DNA of 64,000 bases from Dermatobacter hominis (GCF_020715685.1 NZ_CP085840.1:2604001-2668000); one strand, 5' to 3'; shown: positions 49,293-58,107, counted from the first letter of the stretch. Numbers and translations are program-made. The notes: generated from the letters alone by a model not told the origin.

Positions 49293-50321
49293 TCAGGTCG
49301 CGGCTCGTGGTGGCGCAGCCGTCGGCCGGAGCGCCCGCGTGAGCGCCCGCGCCTGGGCCACGCAGAAGTCCCGCGACACGGGGACGCGCGCGGCGATGCG
49401 GTCGAAGCCGTGGAAGGCCCCGTCGACGACCTCGAGCTCGCACGGCACGCCCGCGGCGCGGAGGCGCTCGGCGTAGGCGACGTCCTCGTCGAGGAACAGG
49501 TCGAGCGTCCCGACCCCGATCCAGGCCGGGGGCAGGCCGGAGAGGTCCTCGCACCGAGCCGGCACCGCCGGTGCGGTGAGGCCCTCCGCGCCCGGCTCGG
49601 CCCCCAGGTACGACCGCCACCCGTATCGGTTGGTGCGGTTGCCCCAGAGGCGGAAGCCCGACTCGTCGATGTCGTCGCGCAGCACCGTGCGGTCGTCGAG
49701 CATCGGGTACGACAGGAGCTGGAGGGCCGGGCGCAGCTCGCCCCGGTCGCGCGCCAGGATCGCCAGGCCGGCCGCCAGCCCGCCACCGGCGCTCATGCCG
49801 CCGATCGCCACGCGGTCGGCGTCGACCTCGGGCTGCGACATCAGCCAGGCCAGCGCGCCGTAGCAGTCCTCGAGCGGCGCGGGGAACGGGTGCGCCGGAG
49901 CCAACCGGTAGTCGACCGAGGCCACGACCATCCCGAGCCCGCGGGCCAGCACGCGGCACAGCGCGTCGTCCTGCACGGCCCGGCCCATGACGTAGCCGCC
50001 GCCGTGGATCGACAGCAGCGCGGCTCGGGGGCCGTCGGCCGGCTCGGGCGGCCGGTGGACGCGGACCGACCAGGCGCCTCCGTCGACGGTCGCGCCGTCG
50101 ACGACCTCGACGTCGCGGTCCACCGGCACCACGCGCCGCACGGCACGGTCGACGCGGTCGATGCCGACCTCGACCCGGCGGACGGCGGCCAGGCCCTCGG
50201 CGCGCGGCGGCCTGGGCACCAACCGGGCGGCCCGCCGGAGGTCGGGGTGCACGGACCGGTCCGAGGGGCGCCCACCGGAGGTGCGCCGGTCCGAGGTGCG
50301 GAGGTCGTCGCCGACGGTCAT
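49293..50321 (-). CDS. HSL-type alpha/beta hydrolase (esterase/lipase family IV)
   Basis: This is 342 residues with the hormone-sensitive-lipase motif SIHGGGYVMG, VDYRLAPAHPFPAPLEDC, the nucleophile elbow IGGMSAGGGLAAG, then IGVGTLDLFLDED (Asp) and VDGAFHGFD (His). These hydrolyse short- to medium-chain esters in the cytoplasm. No signal peptide. Two bases separate its stop from the convergent PhoD gene. Confidence 0.9.
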   Translation of the reverse strand: MTVGDDLRTSDRRTSGGRPSDRSVHPDLRRAARLVPRPPRAEGLAAVRRVEVGIDRVDRAVRRVVPVDRDVEVVDGATVDGGAWSVRVHRPPEPADGPRAALLSIHGGGYVMGRAVQDDALCRVLARGLGMVVASVDYRLAPAHPFPAPLEDCYGALAWLMSQPEVDADRVAIGGMSAGGGLAAGLAILARDRGELRPALQLLSYPMLDDRTVLRDDIDESGFRLWGNRTNRYGWRSYLGAEPGAEGLTAPAVPARCEDLSGLPPAWIGVGTLDLFLDEDVAYAERLRAAGVPCELEVVDGAFHGFDRIAARVPVSRDFCVAQARALTRALRPTAAPPRAAT

Positions 50322-50367
50322 GGCCTGCAGCTTCGCACCGCGGCGCACGGCGGTGCGCCGGGACCGA

Positions 50368-51060
50368 TCAGAACGGGGGCTTGGGCGCGCCGGCCAGGAG
50401 GACGACGCAGTACACGAGCACCACCACGCCGACGGTGATCAGCCCGACCCGGGCCGACCGCAGGCGGAACTGGCTGCTGATGCCGACGATGAACAGGACC
50501 GACGCGAGCAGCACCGTGATGCGGACGTAGTCGTCGGCGGTGCCCCCGTTCTCGGAGCCCTCCTCGAACTTCTCGTCGGCGGTGGCCGACAGCTCCTTGC
50601 TCTCCTCGACCGCAGGCTGCTCGTACTCCGGCATGTAGGTCGGGCCGGCAGGCGCGTCCGGGTTGTTCGCCGGGTCGGTGGCCATCCACGCCGTGAACGC
50701 GACCTCGAACTCGGGGCGGAACCGCCGCTCCGCGACGGTCATCGCCTGCTGGTCGTCGGCGATCCACGCCGTGAACCACGCGTTGAACGTGGTGCTGTCG
50801 AAGTTGCGCGACTCCATCGCCCTCAGGTCGGCCTGGCTCGACCTGGTCCGGGCCGCCGACGCCTCGGCGAGCGACAGGCGGGAGTCGGTGCTCCACTTGG
50901 CGGCCGCGTAGCCGGACCACGCCGCGAGCAGGGCGACCACCGCGAGCAGGATCGCCTCGATGATGCTCACCGCCCGGTGCTCGCCGTCGTGCACCCCGTG
51001 GTGCTTGCTGTGCTCGGCGATCTCCTTGCCGACCTCCGATGCCGACAGACCCTCACCCAC
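50368..51060 (-). CDS. Conserved membrane protein (DUF4337-like layout)
   Basis: This is 230 residues. A His/Glu-rich head (EHSKHHGVHDGEHR) is followed by helix 1 (AVSIIEAILLAVVALLAAWSGYAAAKW), a 110-residue charged helical segment, and two C-terminal helices (ITVLLASVLFIVGI and VGLITVGVVVLVYCVVLL). The layout recalls DUF4337 proteins, but I cannot confirm the family. GTG start at 51060. Probably single-gene. Function unknown. Confidence 0.7.
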   Translation of the reverse strand: MGEGLSASEVGKEIAEHSKHHGVHDGEHRAVSIIEAILLAVVALLAAWSGYAAAKWSTDSRLSLAEASAARTRSSQADLRAMESRNFDSTTFNAWFTAWIADDQQAMTVAERRFRPEFEVAFTAWMATDPANNPDAPAGPTYMPEYEQPAVEESKELSATADEKFEEGSENGGTADDYVRITVLLASVLFIVGISSQFRLRSARVGLITVGVVVLVYCVVLLAGAPKPPF

Positions 51061-51181
51061 GTGCGCGCTCCCGCGTCCTGCGGGCGCCGCCCGCGACCAT
51101 CACCGTCGCCACCATGATGCGTGACCGGAGCCCCCGTGCGGGGCAACCCCCGTCTCCCATCCCTGGCAAGATCGGCGACCG

Positions 51182-51583
51182 ATGGCGACGCTGCGACGAG
51201 ACGTCCGCTTCCGGCACCCCGCCGAGGCGGTGTGGGGCGTGATCTCCGACGCCGGTTCGCTCGCGAGCTGGTTCCCCGGCCTGACCGACTCGAGCCTCGA
51301 GGGCGACCTCCGGACGGTCACCCTCGGGTCCGGGATCCCGCTGCCCGAGCGGATCATCACCAACGACCCGCTGCAGCGACGCCTGCAGTACCGGATCGAG
51401 GCCGGACCGGTGCGCCACCACCTGGGCACCGTCGACGTGATCGACCTCGACGACGGCACGTGCATGGCCGTCTACTCGACGGACGCCGAGCCCGGTGTCA
51501 TGGCCCTCGTGGTCGGTGCGGCGTGCGGCAACGCCCTGCTGGAGCTGCGGCGGCAGTTCGACGACGGCGAACGCACCTACTGA
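51182..51583 (+). CDS. SRPBCC (START-like) polyketide-cyclase/dehydratase family protein
   Basis: This is 133 residues with the SRPBCC opening RRDVRFRHPAEAVWGVISDAGSLASWFPGLTDSSLEG (parts), the central RRLQYRIEAGPVRHHLGTVDVID, and the C-terminal amphipathic helix GNALLELRRQFD. The fold makes a hydrophobic pocket for a lipid or polyketide-like ligand. It stops 11 bases before the sulfatase start, so the two form an operon. Confidence 0.85.
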   Translation: MATLRRDVRFRHPAEAVWGVISDAGSLASWFPGLTDSSLEGDLRTVTLGSGIPLPERIITNDPLQRRLQYRIEAGPVRHHLGTVDVIDLDDGTCMAVYSTDAEPGVMALVVGAACGNALLELRRQFDDGERTY

Positions 51584-51594
51584 GGGAGCACCCG

Positions 51595-53163
51595 ATGGGC
51601 CGCAAGATCCTGTTCATCACCACCGACCAGCAGCGGTACGACACGCTGGGATGCAACGGCGGCGCCCTGTCGCGGACGCCGGTGGTCGACGGCCTCGCCG
51701 CCGCGGGCATCCGCTACGAGCGGGCGGTCCCCCAGTCGGTGGTCTGCATGCCGTCGCGCTCGACGATGCTCACCGGCCAGCACCAGCACACCCACGGCGT
51801 GTGGATGAACGGCGTGCCCCTCCCGGTCGACGCCCCGTCGGTGGCTGCGCTGCTCCACGGCGAGGGCTACCGCACCGCCCTGATCGGCAAGGCGCACTTC
51901 GAGCCGTTCCTCGACCCGTTCCTGCGCTTCAACGAGAACCGCCTCGCCTCGCTCGGCACCGAGACGGTCGAGGATCGCCAGTTCGGCGGCGGCACCGGAC
52001 CCCACCGCGGCTTCGACCACCTCGAGTTCGCCACGCACGGCGCCGCGGGATGGCTGCACTACGCGCGGTGGCTCGGCAGCGAGCACCCCGACGCGGTCGC
52101 GGGCTACTACGCGGTGCTCGACCGGGACATGGAGGTGAACGCCGAGGGCTTCGGCGACACCGGCGCGCCGCAGGTGAAGCACAACCCGATCGAGCGGGGC
52201 TGGTACCACACCGACTGGGTCGCGGACCGGACGATCGCGTGGCTCGACGGGCTCGGCGCCGACGACGACTTCTTCTGCTGGATGAGCTTCCCCGACCCCC
52301 ACCACCCGTGGGACCCGCCGGCGTCGGAGCTGCACCGGGTCGACTGGCGCGACGTCGAGCTCCCCGAGGGGTACCCGACCTCGGCCGCGGAGCGCGAGAC
52401 GCTGCTCGACGCCAAGCCACGGCACTGGCGGCTCTGGTACGACGGCGAGCTGGTCTCGAACTACGAGGCGCCGCCGCACTGGGTGCCGGCCACGTTGACC
52501 GCCGACCAGGTGCGCGAGGTGAACGCGGTCAACGCCGTCGAGGTCGAGCTCATCGACGAGGCGATCGGTCGCGTGCTCGCCGCCATCGACGCCCGGGGCT
52601 GGACCGACGACCTGGACGTGGTGTTCACCACCGACCACGGCGAGCTGCAGGGCGACTTCGGCCTGCTCTTCAAGGGCCCGTACCACGTGGACGGCCTGAT
52701 GCGGCTGCCGCTGGTCTGGCGACCGGCCCCCTCGGCCGGCGTCGCACCTGCGACCGTGACCGCACCGGTCGGCCTCGTCGACCTCGCGCCGACGTTCGCC
52801 GGGATCGCCGGGATCGAGCCGCAGTCCTGGATGCAGGGCGATGCGCTGCCCGTCGACGACACCGACGCCGCGGCGCGAGGCATCGAGGCGCAGCTCACCG
52901 CGTGGGACAGCGAGCTCAACGGGGTCGCCGTCCACCTCCGCACGATCACCCGCGACGGCTGGGTGTGCACCGCCTACCTGCCGGGTGCCGTGCACGACGG
53001 CACCGAGGGCGAGCTGTACTCGCTGGCCGACGACCCGCTGCAGCGGGTGAACCGCTGGGACGACCCGGCCGTCCGGACCGTGCGCGACGACCTCGTCGCC
53101 GACCTGTGGGACCGCCAGCCCCCGGCACTCGAGCCACGACTGGAGCTGCAGGCCCCGGTCTGA
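51595..53163 (+). CDS. Type I sulfatase (formylglycine-dependent)
   Basis: This is 522 residues with the sulfatase fold: metal ligands ILFITTDQQRYD, the FGly motif VCMPSRSTMLTGQ (C-x-P-S-R, Cys to be converted to formylglycine), the HTHGVWMNG loop, GKAHFEPF, and TTDHGELQGDFGL. No signal peptide is visible, so it works in the cytoplasm or is exported by another route. The activating enzyme is not in this window. It could cleave a sulfate ester, phosphonate ester or choline sulfate; WYHTDWVADRTIAWLD is shared with choline-sulfatase-like enzymes. Confidence 0.9.
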   Translation: MGRKILFITTDQQRYDTLGCNGGALSRTPVVDGLAAAGIRYERAVPQSVVCMPSRSTMLTGQHQHTHGVWMNGVPLPVDAPSVAALLHGEGYRTALIGKAHFEPFLDPFLRFNENRLASLGTETVEDRQFGGGTGPHRGFDHLEFATHGAAGWLHYARWLGSEHPDAVAGYYAVLDRDMEVNAEGFGDTGAPQVKHNPIERGWYHTDWVADRTIAWLDGLGADDDFFCWMSFPDPHHPWDPPASELHRVDWRDVELPEGYPTSAAERETLLDAKPRHWRLWYDGELVSNYEAPPHWVPATLTADQVREVNAVNAVEVELIDEAIGRVLAAIDARGWTDDLDVVFTTDHGELQGDFGLLFKGPYHVDGLMRLPLVWRPAPSAGVAPATVTAPVGLVDLAPTFAGIAGIEPQSWMQGDALPVDDTDAAARGIEAQLTAWDSELNGVAVHLRTITRDGWVCTAYLPGAVHDGTEGELYSLADDPLQRVNRWDDPAVRTVRDDLVADLWDRQPPALEPRLELQAPV

Positions 53164-53166
53164 CGC

Positions 53167-53194
53167 CGGCCGGCGCACGATCGCGCGCCGGCCG
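53167..53194. terminator. Perfect 10-bp hairpin between sulfatase and SHOCT gene
   Basis: CGGCCGGCGC-ACGATCGC-GCGCCGGCCG is a perfect 10-bp stem placed 3 bases after the sulfatase stop and 25 before the stop of the opposing gene. Likely bidirectional terminator. Confidence 0.6.
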
Positions 53195-53218
53195 ACCTCG
53201 GCCGGTCCGCAGCCCGGG

Positions 53219-53536
53219 TCAGCTGCCCAGGATCTTGGCCTTCTGGGCCGCGAACTCGTCCTCGGTGAGGATGCCCTGGGCCTTCAGCTCGCCCAGCTGC
53301 TTGAGCTGCTCGAGCACGTCAGCCTGGCCGGCGGCCGGAGCGGGCGCAGGAGCCGGCGCGTACTGCGGCTGCTGCGGCGCCACCTGCTGCTCGTACGCCT
53401 GCTCCCGCTGTGCGTAGATGTTGGCGTCGCGCTGGGCGTACTTCTCGGCCTGGCGGCGCTGGACCCGACCGCTGACGGCGGTGGCGGTCCCGGCGACGAC
53501 GGCGGTGCGGGCGACGCCCCTCAACAGTCCTGGCAT
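53219..53536 (-). CDS. SHOCT-domain protein
   Basis: This is 105 residues: a glycine/alanine start (GLLRGVARTAVVAGTATAVSG), a Q/Y/A-rich spacer with APAPAPAP, and the C-terminal SHOCT hairpin VLEQLKQLGELKAQGILTEDEFAAQKAKIL. SHOCT is a short oligomerisation-type helix pair. It lies 57 bases after the DUF6325 gene, the common neighbour of this protein in actinobacteria. The ATG has GGAGAG upstream. Function unknown. Confidence 0.88.
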   Translation of the reverse strand: MPGLLRGVARTAVVAGTATAVSGRVQRRQAEKYAQRDANIYAQREQAYEQQVAPQQPQYAPAPAPAPAAGQADVLEQLKQLGELKAQGILTEDEFAAQKAKILGS

Positions 53537-53593
53537 GGTGCTCTCCTCGTGCTCGTTGTTCGTTCGGTGCGGTCGGTCGGGTCGATCGTCCGC

Positions 53594-54016
53594 TCAGGCG
53601 TCCAGGGCGTCGAGCGCCTCGATCACGTCGGCGGCGGGGATCCGGGCCGAGGCGACGACCTCGCCGCCGGCGCGGTAGGCCGCCGACACGAAGCGGGCGG
53701 CCCACGTGTTCTCGAACACGATCAGCGCCGCCACGGTGCCGGGCTCGAGCGCGTCGGCGGCGGCCGCCAGGTCCTCGTCGCCGAGCAGCCCCGACCGGGC
53801 GCCGGCGAACGCGGTGAAGGACCCGTCCAGCTCGTCGAGCTCGATGCCGGAGAAGGACCCGTCGGCCTCCTTGCGGACCGCGACCAGGTCGTACAGGGCG
53901 ATGAACCCGGCATCCACGAGGGCGGCGAGCTCGGCCGCGGTCTCGTCCAGGGGGACGTCACCGGGGAACTCGAGAAGGACGAAATCGATCGGACCGTGGA
54001 CATCGGTGTCGCTCAT
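53594..54016 (-). CDS. DUF6325-like protein
   Basis: This is 140 residues beginning HGPIDFVLLEFPGD, with AALVDAGFIALYDLVAVRKEADGS and ALEPGTVAALIVFENTWAARFVSAAYRAGGEVVASARIP, ending in an acidic helix. The ferredoxin-like pattern and FENTWA are typical of the DUF6325/DUF1269-related group that pairs with SHOCT proteins. ATG at 54016 with AGGAGG 11 bases upstream. Function unknown. Confidence 0.82.
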   Translation of the reverse strand: MSDTDVHGPIDFVLLEFPGDVPLDETAAELAALVDAGFIALYDLVAVRKEADGSFSGIELDELDGSFTAFAGARSGLLGDEDLAAAADALEPGTVAALIVFENTWAARFVSAAYRAGGEVVASARIPAADVIEALDALDA

Positions 54017-54167
54017 GTGGCTCCGGGCCTCCTGTCGGCGTGCTGCGCCCATCGTCGGGCACAGGTGGGTGGGCGACACCACCAGAACCGGGTGATCCGT
54101 CGCTCCCACCGAGACGGTAGCCCGCCGGCGCCTGTGCGCGTTCCGCGACGAGCGGGCCGGCGCGACA

Positions 54168-54207
54168 CGGCCGCCGGACCCCGGGCGACCCGGGTGGCCG
54201 GCGGCCG
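54168..54207 (-). terminator. Strong hairpin after the DUF1269 gene
   Basis: CGGCCGCCGG (54168-54177) pairs perfectly with CCGGCGGCCG (54198-54207), and ACCC/GGGT extends the stem inward past a 2-base bulge. It lies 19 bases beyond the DUF1269 stop. Confidence 0.6.
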
Positions 54208-54226
54208 CGGAGGGGGCGGGACGGGC

Positions 54227-54715
54227 TCAGGCCGCGCCGTGCAGGTGGCTCTGGATCTCGGCCTCGTCCTCGGCGCTGAGCGACGTCTTGATCACGTTGC
54301 CGCCGAACTTCGAGAGGCCGTCGAGCGCCTTGTCGGTGGTCATCTGCTCCACGATCATGAACAGCGCCGAGGTGCCCGGCTGCAGCGCCGACCGGACCTG
54401 CTCCTGGAAGTCCTTGCTGATCGAGTCCTTGGCGAGCTTGCCGCCGAGGGCGCCGAACGCGGCGCCCATCGCCATGCCGAAGATGGGCACGAAGAACAGG
54501 ATGCCGAACAGCAGGCCCCAGAACATGCCCCAGGTGGCACCGGCGCCGACCTCGTGCTGGTTCGTGACGGTCTTGAACTTGCCGTCCTCGCCGCGGATGA
54601 TCGCCGCGACGGCGTCGGGCTGGATGACCAGGTCGGAGGCGAGGACGCCCACCTCGTCCATCGCGGACAGGGCGGTCGTGGTGTCGTCGTAGCCGATGGC
54701 GATGAGGTCGGGCAC
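54227..54715 (-). CDS. DUF1269 membrane-associated protein
   Basis: This is 162 residues: PDLIAIGYDDTTTALSAMDEV at the start, KFKTVTNQHEVGAGATWGMFWGLLFGILFFVPIFGMAMGAAFGALGGKL as a glycine-zipper-like membrane hairpin (given in pieces), then the ISKDFQEQVRSALQPGTSALFMIVEQ domain. This is the DUF1269 pattern. It shares the PGT-A-L-x-x-x-E element with the neighbouring DUF6325 protein, so the two may be distant relatives. GTG start with GGAG upstream. Function unknown. Confidence 0.87.
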   Translation of the reverse strand: MPDLIAIGYDDTTTALSAMDEVGVLASDLVIQPDAVAAIIRGEDGKFKTVTNQHEVGAGATWGMFWGLLFGILFFVPIFGMAMGAAFGALGGKLAKDSISKDFQEQVRSALQPGTSALFMIVEQMTTDKALDGLSKFGGNVIKTSLSAEDEAEIQSHLHGAA

Positions 54716-54814
54716 TGGAGGTCTCCTCGGTGGGGGTGACGTCGGACCGTCCAGCCCGACCGGTCCGACGTTATCCCCGGGCGCCGCCGTCCAGTCCCCG
54801 GACCGGGGATCCCG

Positions 54815-55732
54815 TCAGCCCGCCCGGACCGGGGCGCCCGCCGTCGCCATCGCGGCCTGGATCTGCTCCAGCAGCTCCTGGCCCGGCTGCGGCGGGACGG
54901 CATCGCCGGGGAGCCGCAGCAGCATGTCGTGCGCCGCCGACAGGTCGCTCGCCTCGATCGTCGGGGCGTGGGTGCCGGCGATCGCGGACAGCGGGAGCTC
55001 CGTGACCCGGCGGCACTCGGTGAGGTAGCGATCGCGGTCGACCAGGGACACCCACGGGCTGTTCCACGTGCCGAACGAGATGAAGCCCTCGCGCCACGCC
55101 TCGGGGTCGAGGTCCTCGACGAACGCCGTGCCGGTCGCGACCGGCGTGGCGTAGCAGTCCGACGCCCAGTACACGCCGGTCCGCGGGTCGAACAGGCCGC
55201 GGGTGGTCGGCGAGTCGTAGAGCGGCGGGCGGATGGCCGTGAGCACCCGGTCGCCGGCGTCGAACGACTCGCCGTCGCCCACCCACCGCCAGCGGGTCGG
55301 GGGCACGCGCAGCTCGGCGCCCAACCGCTCGGTCATGAACCACGAGGTGATGAGCGTGGCGTTCGGGCACAGGTCCATCACCGCGTCGACGTTGCCGTAG
55401 TGGTCGACGTCGTCGTGGGAGAGGAAGACCCAGCGGACGTCGGCGGGCTCGACCAGGCCGAACAGGTCCTCGAGGTAGCGGTCCCGGTTCGACGGGGCAC
55501 CCGTGTCGACGACGACGGGTTCGACGCCGCGGATCACCATCGAGTTCATGTGCACCGCGACGGGCGCGACCCCCTCGCCGGCGGTGTCCTGGATGACGAA
55601 CGTGTCGGGGGCGATCTCGACGGGGAGGTGCCGGGGCCGCTCCGGGACGGACGGCCGGTCGGGCAGGTCGGCTCCGGCTCCGCCGGCGGTGCCGCTGCGG
55701 TCGGACGTGCTGGTGTGGTCGGTGTCGTGCAT
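54815..55732 (-). CDS. Metallo-beta-lactamase-fold protein, flavodiiron/ODP-like
   Basis: This is 305 residues. After a 40-residue polar head comes VEIAPDTFVIQDTAG, then NSMVIRGVEPVVVDTGAPSNRDRYLEDL, the metal motif LSHDDVDHYGNVD (H-x-D-x-D-H), WASDCYATPVA (Asp) and AIAGTHAPTIEA (final His). The order and the DxDH form match oxygen-binding di-iron (ODP/FprA) MBL domains rather than lactamases. A flavodoxin domain is lacking. It is divergent from the GAF-LuxR regulator gene and may be its target. Confidence 0.82.
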   Translation of the reverse strand: MHDTDHTSTSDRSGTAGGAGADLPDRPSVPERPRHLPVEIAPDTFVIQDTAGEGVAPVAVHMNSMVIRGVEPVVVDTGAPSNRDRYLEDLFGLVEPADVRWVFLSHDDVDHYGNVDAVMDLCPNATLITSWFMTERLGAELRVPPTRWRWVGDGESFDAGDRVLTAIRPPLYDSPTTRGLFDPRTGVYWASDCYATPVATGTAFVEDLDPEAWREGFISFGTWNSPWVSLVDRDRYLTECRRVTELPLSAIAGTHAPTIEASDLSAAHDMLLRLPGDAVPPQPGQELLEQIQAAMATAGAPVRAG

Positions 55733-55818
55733 GGGACCACCGTGCGGCACCTCCCCCGCCGGCCGACATCCCGTGCCGCCAGGGAGCTGGGGGCCGGCGG
55801 CGGCGGGACCGGGGCGAC

Positions 55819-55834
55819 CCCCACAACTGTGGGG
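55819..55834. promoter_or_regulatory. Dyad CCCCACA-AC-TGTGGGG in the MBL/luxR intergenic region
   Basis: Two perfect 7-bp arms around a 2-bp centre lie 37 bp upstream of the luxR-type ATG and 86 bp from the MBL ATG. A dimeric regulator could bind here. Dyads of this size also arise by chance in GC-rich DNA, so confidence is low. Confidence 0.35.
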
Positions 55835-55871
55835 TGTCCATCGGCCCGCCGGGCGGCGATCATGGACGCCC

Positions 55872-57017
55872 ATGGCCAGCACCCTCACGTTCGACCGCGT
55901 CCGCAGCGACATCGACGTCCTCTCGCGGGCCGGGCTCGACGTGGGGACGTTCATGGCCGAGGTGGCCGAGTCGGTCGGGCGGGCGGTGCCCCACGTGGCC
56001 ACGTGCATGGCGACCTGCGACCCGGCGACGAACATGGTCACGAGCGTGTTCAAGTTCGGCGACCTCTACGGCCAGGACGACCAGGACCACCTGTGGGGGT
56101 TGATCGAGTACGGCGTCGACGACCCCACGAGCTTCGCCGAGCTCCTCCGGGCCGACTTCCCCGCGGCGGGCATGCACGCCTCGACCGGTGGGGCCGCCTC
56201 GTCGATCCACCGCATCGAGGAGCTCATCACGCCCTACTACGGCTACGCCGACGAGCTCCGGCTGGTGGGCAGGGCCGGCACGGAGTCCTGGGGCGGCATC
56301 GCCATCTTCCGCGGTTCGGACGACGAGCCGTTCAGCCCCGCCGAGGTGGAGTTCATGGCCTCGTTGTCGGGGGCCTACGCGGCCGGCCTGCGCACCGGCA
56401 TCCTCGCCCGGCACACCGGTCCCGGCGGGACCGCCGGGCTCCACGGGCCCGTCGTCCTGGTCGTGGGCGCCGACGACCAGCTCCGCCAGATGTCCGCCGG
56501 CGCCGAGGACGTCCTGGACGCGCTCTCGAACGGTCCGAACATGGCGACCGCGTCCTCCATCCTCTGGGCGCTCGTGGCGGGGGCCCGCCGGTACGCCGCC
56601 GGCGTCGTGGCCACGCCGCCCCGCGCCCGGGTGCGCACGGACGACGGCCGCTGGCTCGTCCTCCACTCGTCGCCGCTCACGAGCGCCGACGGCACGGGCG
56701 GCGACGTGGTCATCACGATCGAGGAGGCCCGGCCGCCCGAGATCGTCCCGCTCGTCGTCGCCGCGTTCGGCCTCACCGCCCGCGAGCGCGACGTCGTGCA
56801 GCTGGTGCTGCAGGGCGAGGGCACCAAGGAGATCGCGTCCGCCCTGCACATGTCCCGCTACACCGTGCAGGACCACCTCAAGTCGATCTTCGACAAGGCC
56901 GACGTGCGCAGCCGCCGAGAGCTCGTGGCGCGCGTGTACTTCGACCAGTACGCCGAGCGCATGGGCCACGAGCTCGCGCCGTCGGGGTGGTTCCGCCCGG
57001 TCGCCGCCCTCGACTGA
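55872..57017 (+). CDS. GAF-domain LuxR-family transcription regulator
   Basis: This is 381 residues. Residues about 20-175 look like a GAF-type sensor (ending WGGIAIFRGSDDEPFSPAEVEFMASLSGAYAAGL, in parts). A middle region VVLVVGADDQLRQMSAGAEDVLDAL resembles a PAS-like insert. The C-terminal HTH is FGLTARERDVVQLVLQGEGTKEIASALHMSRYTVQDHLKSIFDKADVRSRRELVA (around 300-355), fully LuxR-like. Ligand unknown; no receiver domain and no autoinducer domain. It is divergent from the MBL gene. Confidence 0.88.
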   Translation: MASTLTFDRVRSDIDVLSRAGLDVGTFMAEVAESVGRAVPHVATCMATCDPATNMVTSVFKFGDLYGQDDQDHLWGLIEYGVDDPTSFAELLRADFPAAGMHASTGGAASSIHRIEELITPYYGYADELRLVGRAGTESWGGIAIFRGSDDEPFSPAEVEFMASLSGAYAAGLRTGILARHTGPGGTAGLHGPVVLVVGADDQLRQMSAGAEDVLDALSNGPNMATASSILWALVAGARRYAAGVVATPPRARVRTDDGRWLVLHSSPLTSADGTGGDVVITIEEARPPEIVPLVVAAFGLTARERDVVQLVLQGEGTKEIASALHMSRYTVQDHLKSIFDKADVRSRRELVARVYFDQYAERMGHELAPSGWFRPVAALD

Positions 57018-57021
57018 GCGC

Positions 57022-58107
57022 TCAGAGCACGACGACCGAGCGCAGCACCTCGCCGCGCTCCATCTTGTGGAACGCCTCCTCGACGTCGGTGAGCGCGATC
57101 GTCTCCGAGACGAAGCCCTTCAGGTTCAGCCGGTCCTGCAGGTAGAGGTCGATCAGCATCGGGAAGTCCCGCTCGGGCAGGCAGTCGCCGTACCACGACG
57201 ACTTCAGCGCGCCGCCCCGGCCGAACACCTCGAGGTAGGGCAGCTCGATCGTCATGTCGGGCCGCGGCACGCCGACGAGCACCACGGTGCCGGCGAGGTC
57301 GCGGGCGTAGAAGGCCTGCTCGTAGGTCTGCGGGAGGCCGATGGCCTCGATCACCACGTCCGCGCCGAACCCGCCCGTCGCGTCACGGATCGCCTCGACC
57401 GGGTCCTCCTTGGTCGAGTTCACCGTGTGCGTCGCGCCGAACCGCTTCGCCTGCTCGAGCTTCCGGTCGTCGATGTCGACCGCCACGATCGTCGTCGCGC
57501 CGGCCACCCTGGCGCCCTCGATCGCGGCGTCGCCGACGCCCCCGCAGCCGAACACCGCGACGGTGTCGCCCCGGTCGACCCCGCCGGTGTTCATCGCCGC
57601 GCCGAGCCCGGCCATGACGCCGCAGCCGAGCAGGCCGGCGACCTCGGGCTCGGCGGCCGGGTCGACCTTGGTGCACTGGCCGGCTGCCACGAGCGTCTTC
57701 TCGGCGAAGGCGCCGATGCCGAGCGCCGGGCTGAGCTCGGTGCCGTCGGCGAGCGTCATCTTCTGCGTCGCGTTGTGCGTGGCGAAGCAGTACCAGGGCT
57801 GGCCCTTGCGGCAGGCGCGGCACTCGCCGCAGACGGCTCGCCAGTTCAGGACGACGAAGTCGCCCGGCTCGACGTTCGACACGCCTTCGCCGACCGCCTC
57901 GACGATGCCCGCCGCCTCGTGGCCGAGGAGGAAGGGGAACTCGTCGTTGATGCCGCCCTCCCGGTAGTGGAGGTCGGTGTGGCAGACCCCGCAGGCCTGG
58001 ATCCGCACGAGCGCCTCGCCGGGACCCGGGTCGGGGACGATGATCGTCTCGATCGTGACCGGTTCGCCGACGGCCTTCGCCACCACGCCGCGGACCTCGT
58101 GTGCCAT
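57022..58107 (-). CDS. mscR: S-(hydroxymethyl)mycothiol dehydrogenase (mycothiol-dependent formaldehyde dehydrogenase)
   Basis: This is a 361-residue zinc MDR enzyme. Catalytic zinc ligands are in [15 protein letters not shown] and [10 protein letters not shown], structural zinc in [15 protein letters not shown]. The stretch [60 protein letters not shown] and [19 protein letters not shown] match MscR/AdhE2 closely. It oxidises the formaldehyde-mycothiol adduct to S-formyl-mycothiol with NAD, and also handles nitroso-mycothiol. Its presence implies that the host makes mycothiol. Confidence 0.95.
   Translation of the reverse strand: MAHEVRGVVAKAVGEPVTIETIIVPDPGPGEALVRIQACGVCHTDLHYREGGINDEFPFLLGHEAAGIVEAVGEGVSNVEPGDFVVLNWRAVCGECRACRKGQPWYCFATHNATQKMTLADGTELSPALGIGAFAEKTLVAAGQCTKVDPAAEPEVAGLLGCGVMAGLGAAMNTGGVDRGDTVAVFGCGGVGDAAIEGARVAGATTIVAVDIDDRKLEQAKRFGATHTVNSTKEDPVEAIRDATGGFGADVVIEAIGLPQTYEQAFYARDLAGTVVLVGVPRPDMTIELPYLEVFGRGGALKSSWYGDCLPERDFPMLIDLYLQDRLNLKGFVSETIALTDVEEAFHKMERGEVLRSVVVL

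Noticed and set aside
47125-49959. A 944-codon minus-strand open frame over psiE-phoD
   Set aside because: No recognisable motif and low-complexity composition; PsiE and PhoD motifs are on the plus strand.
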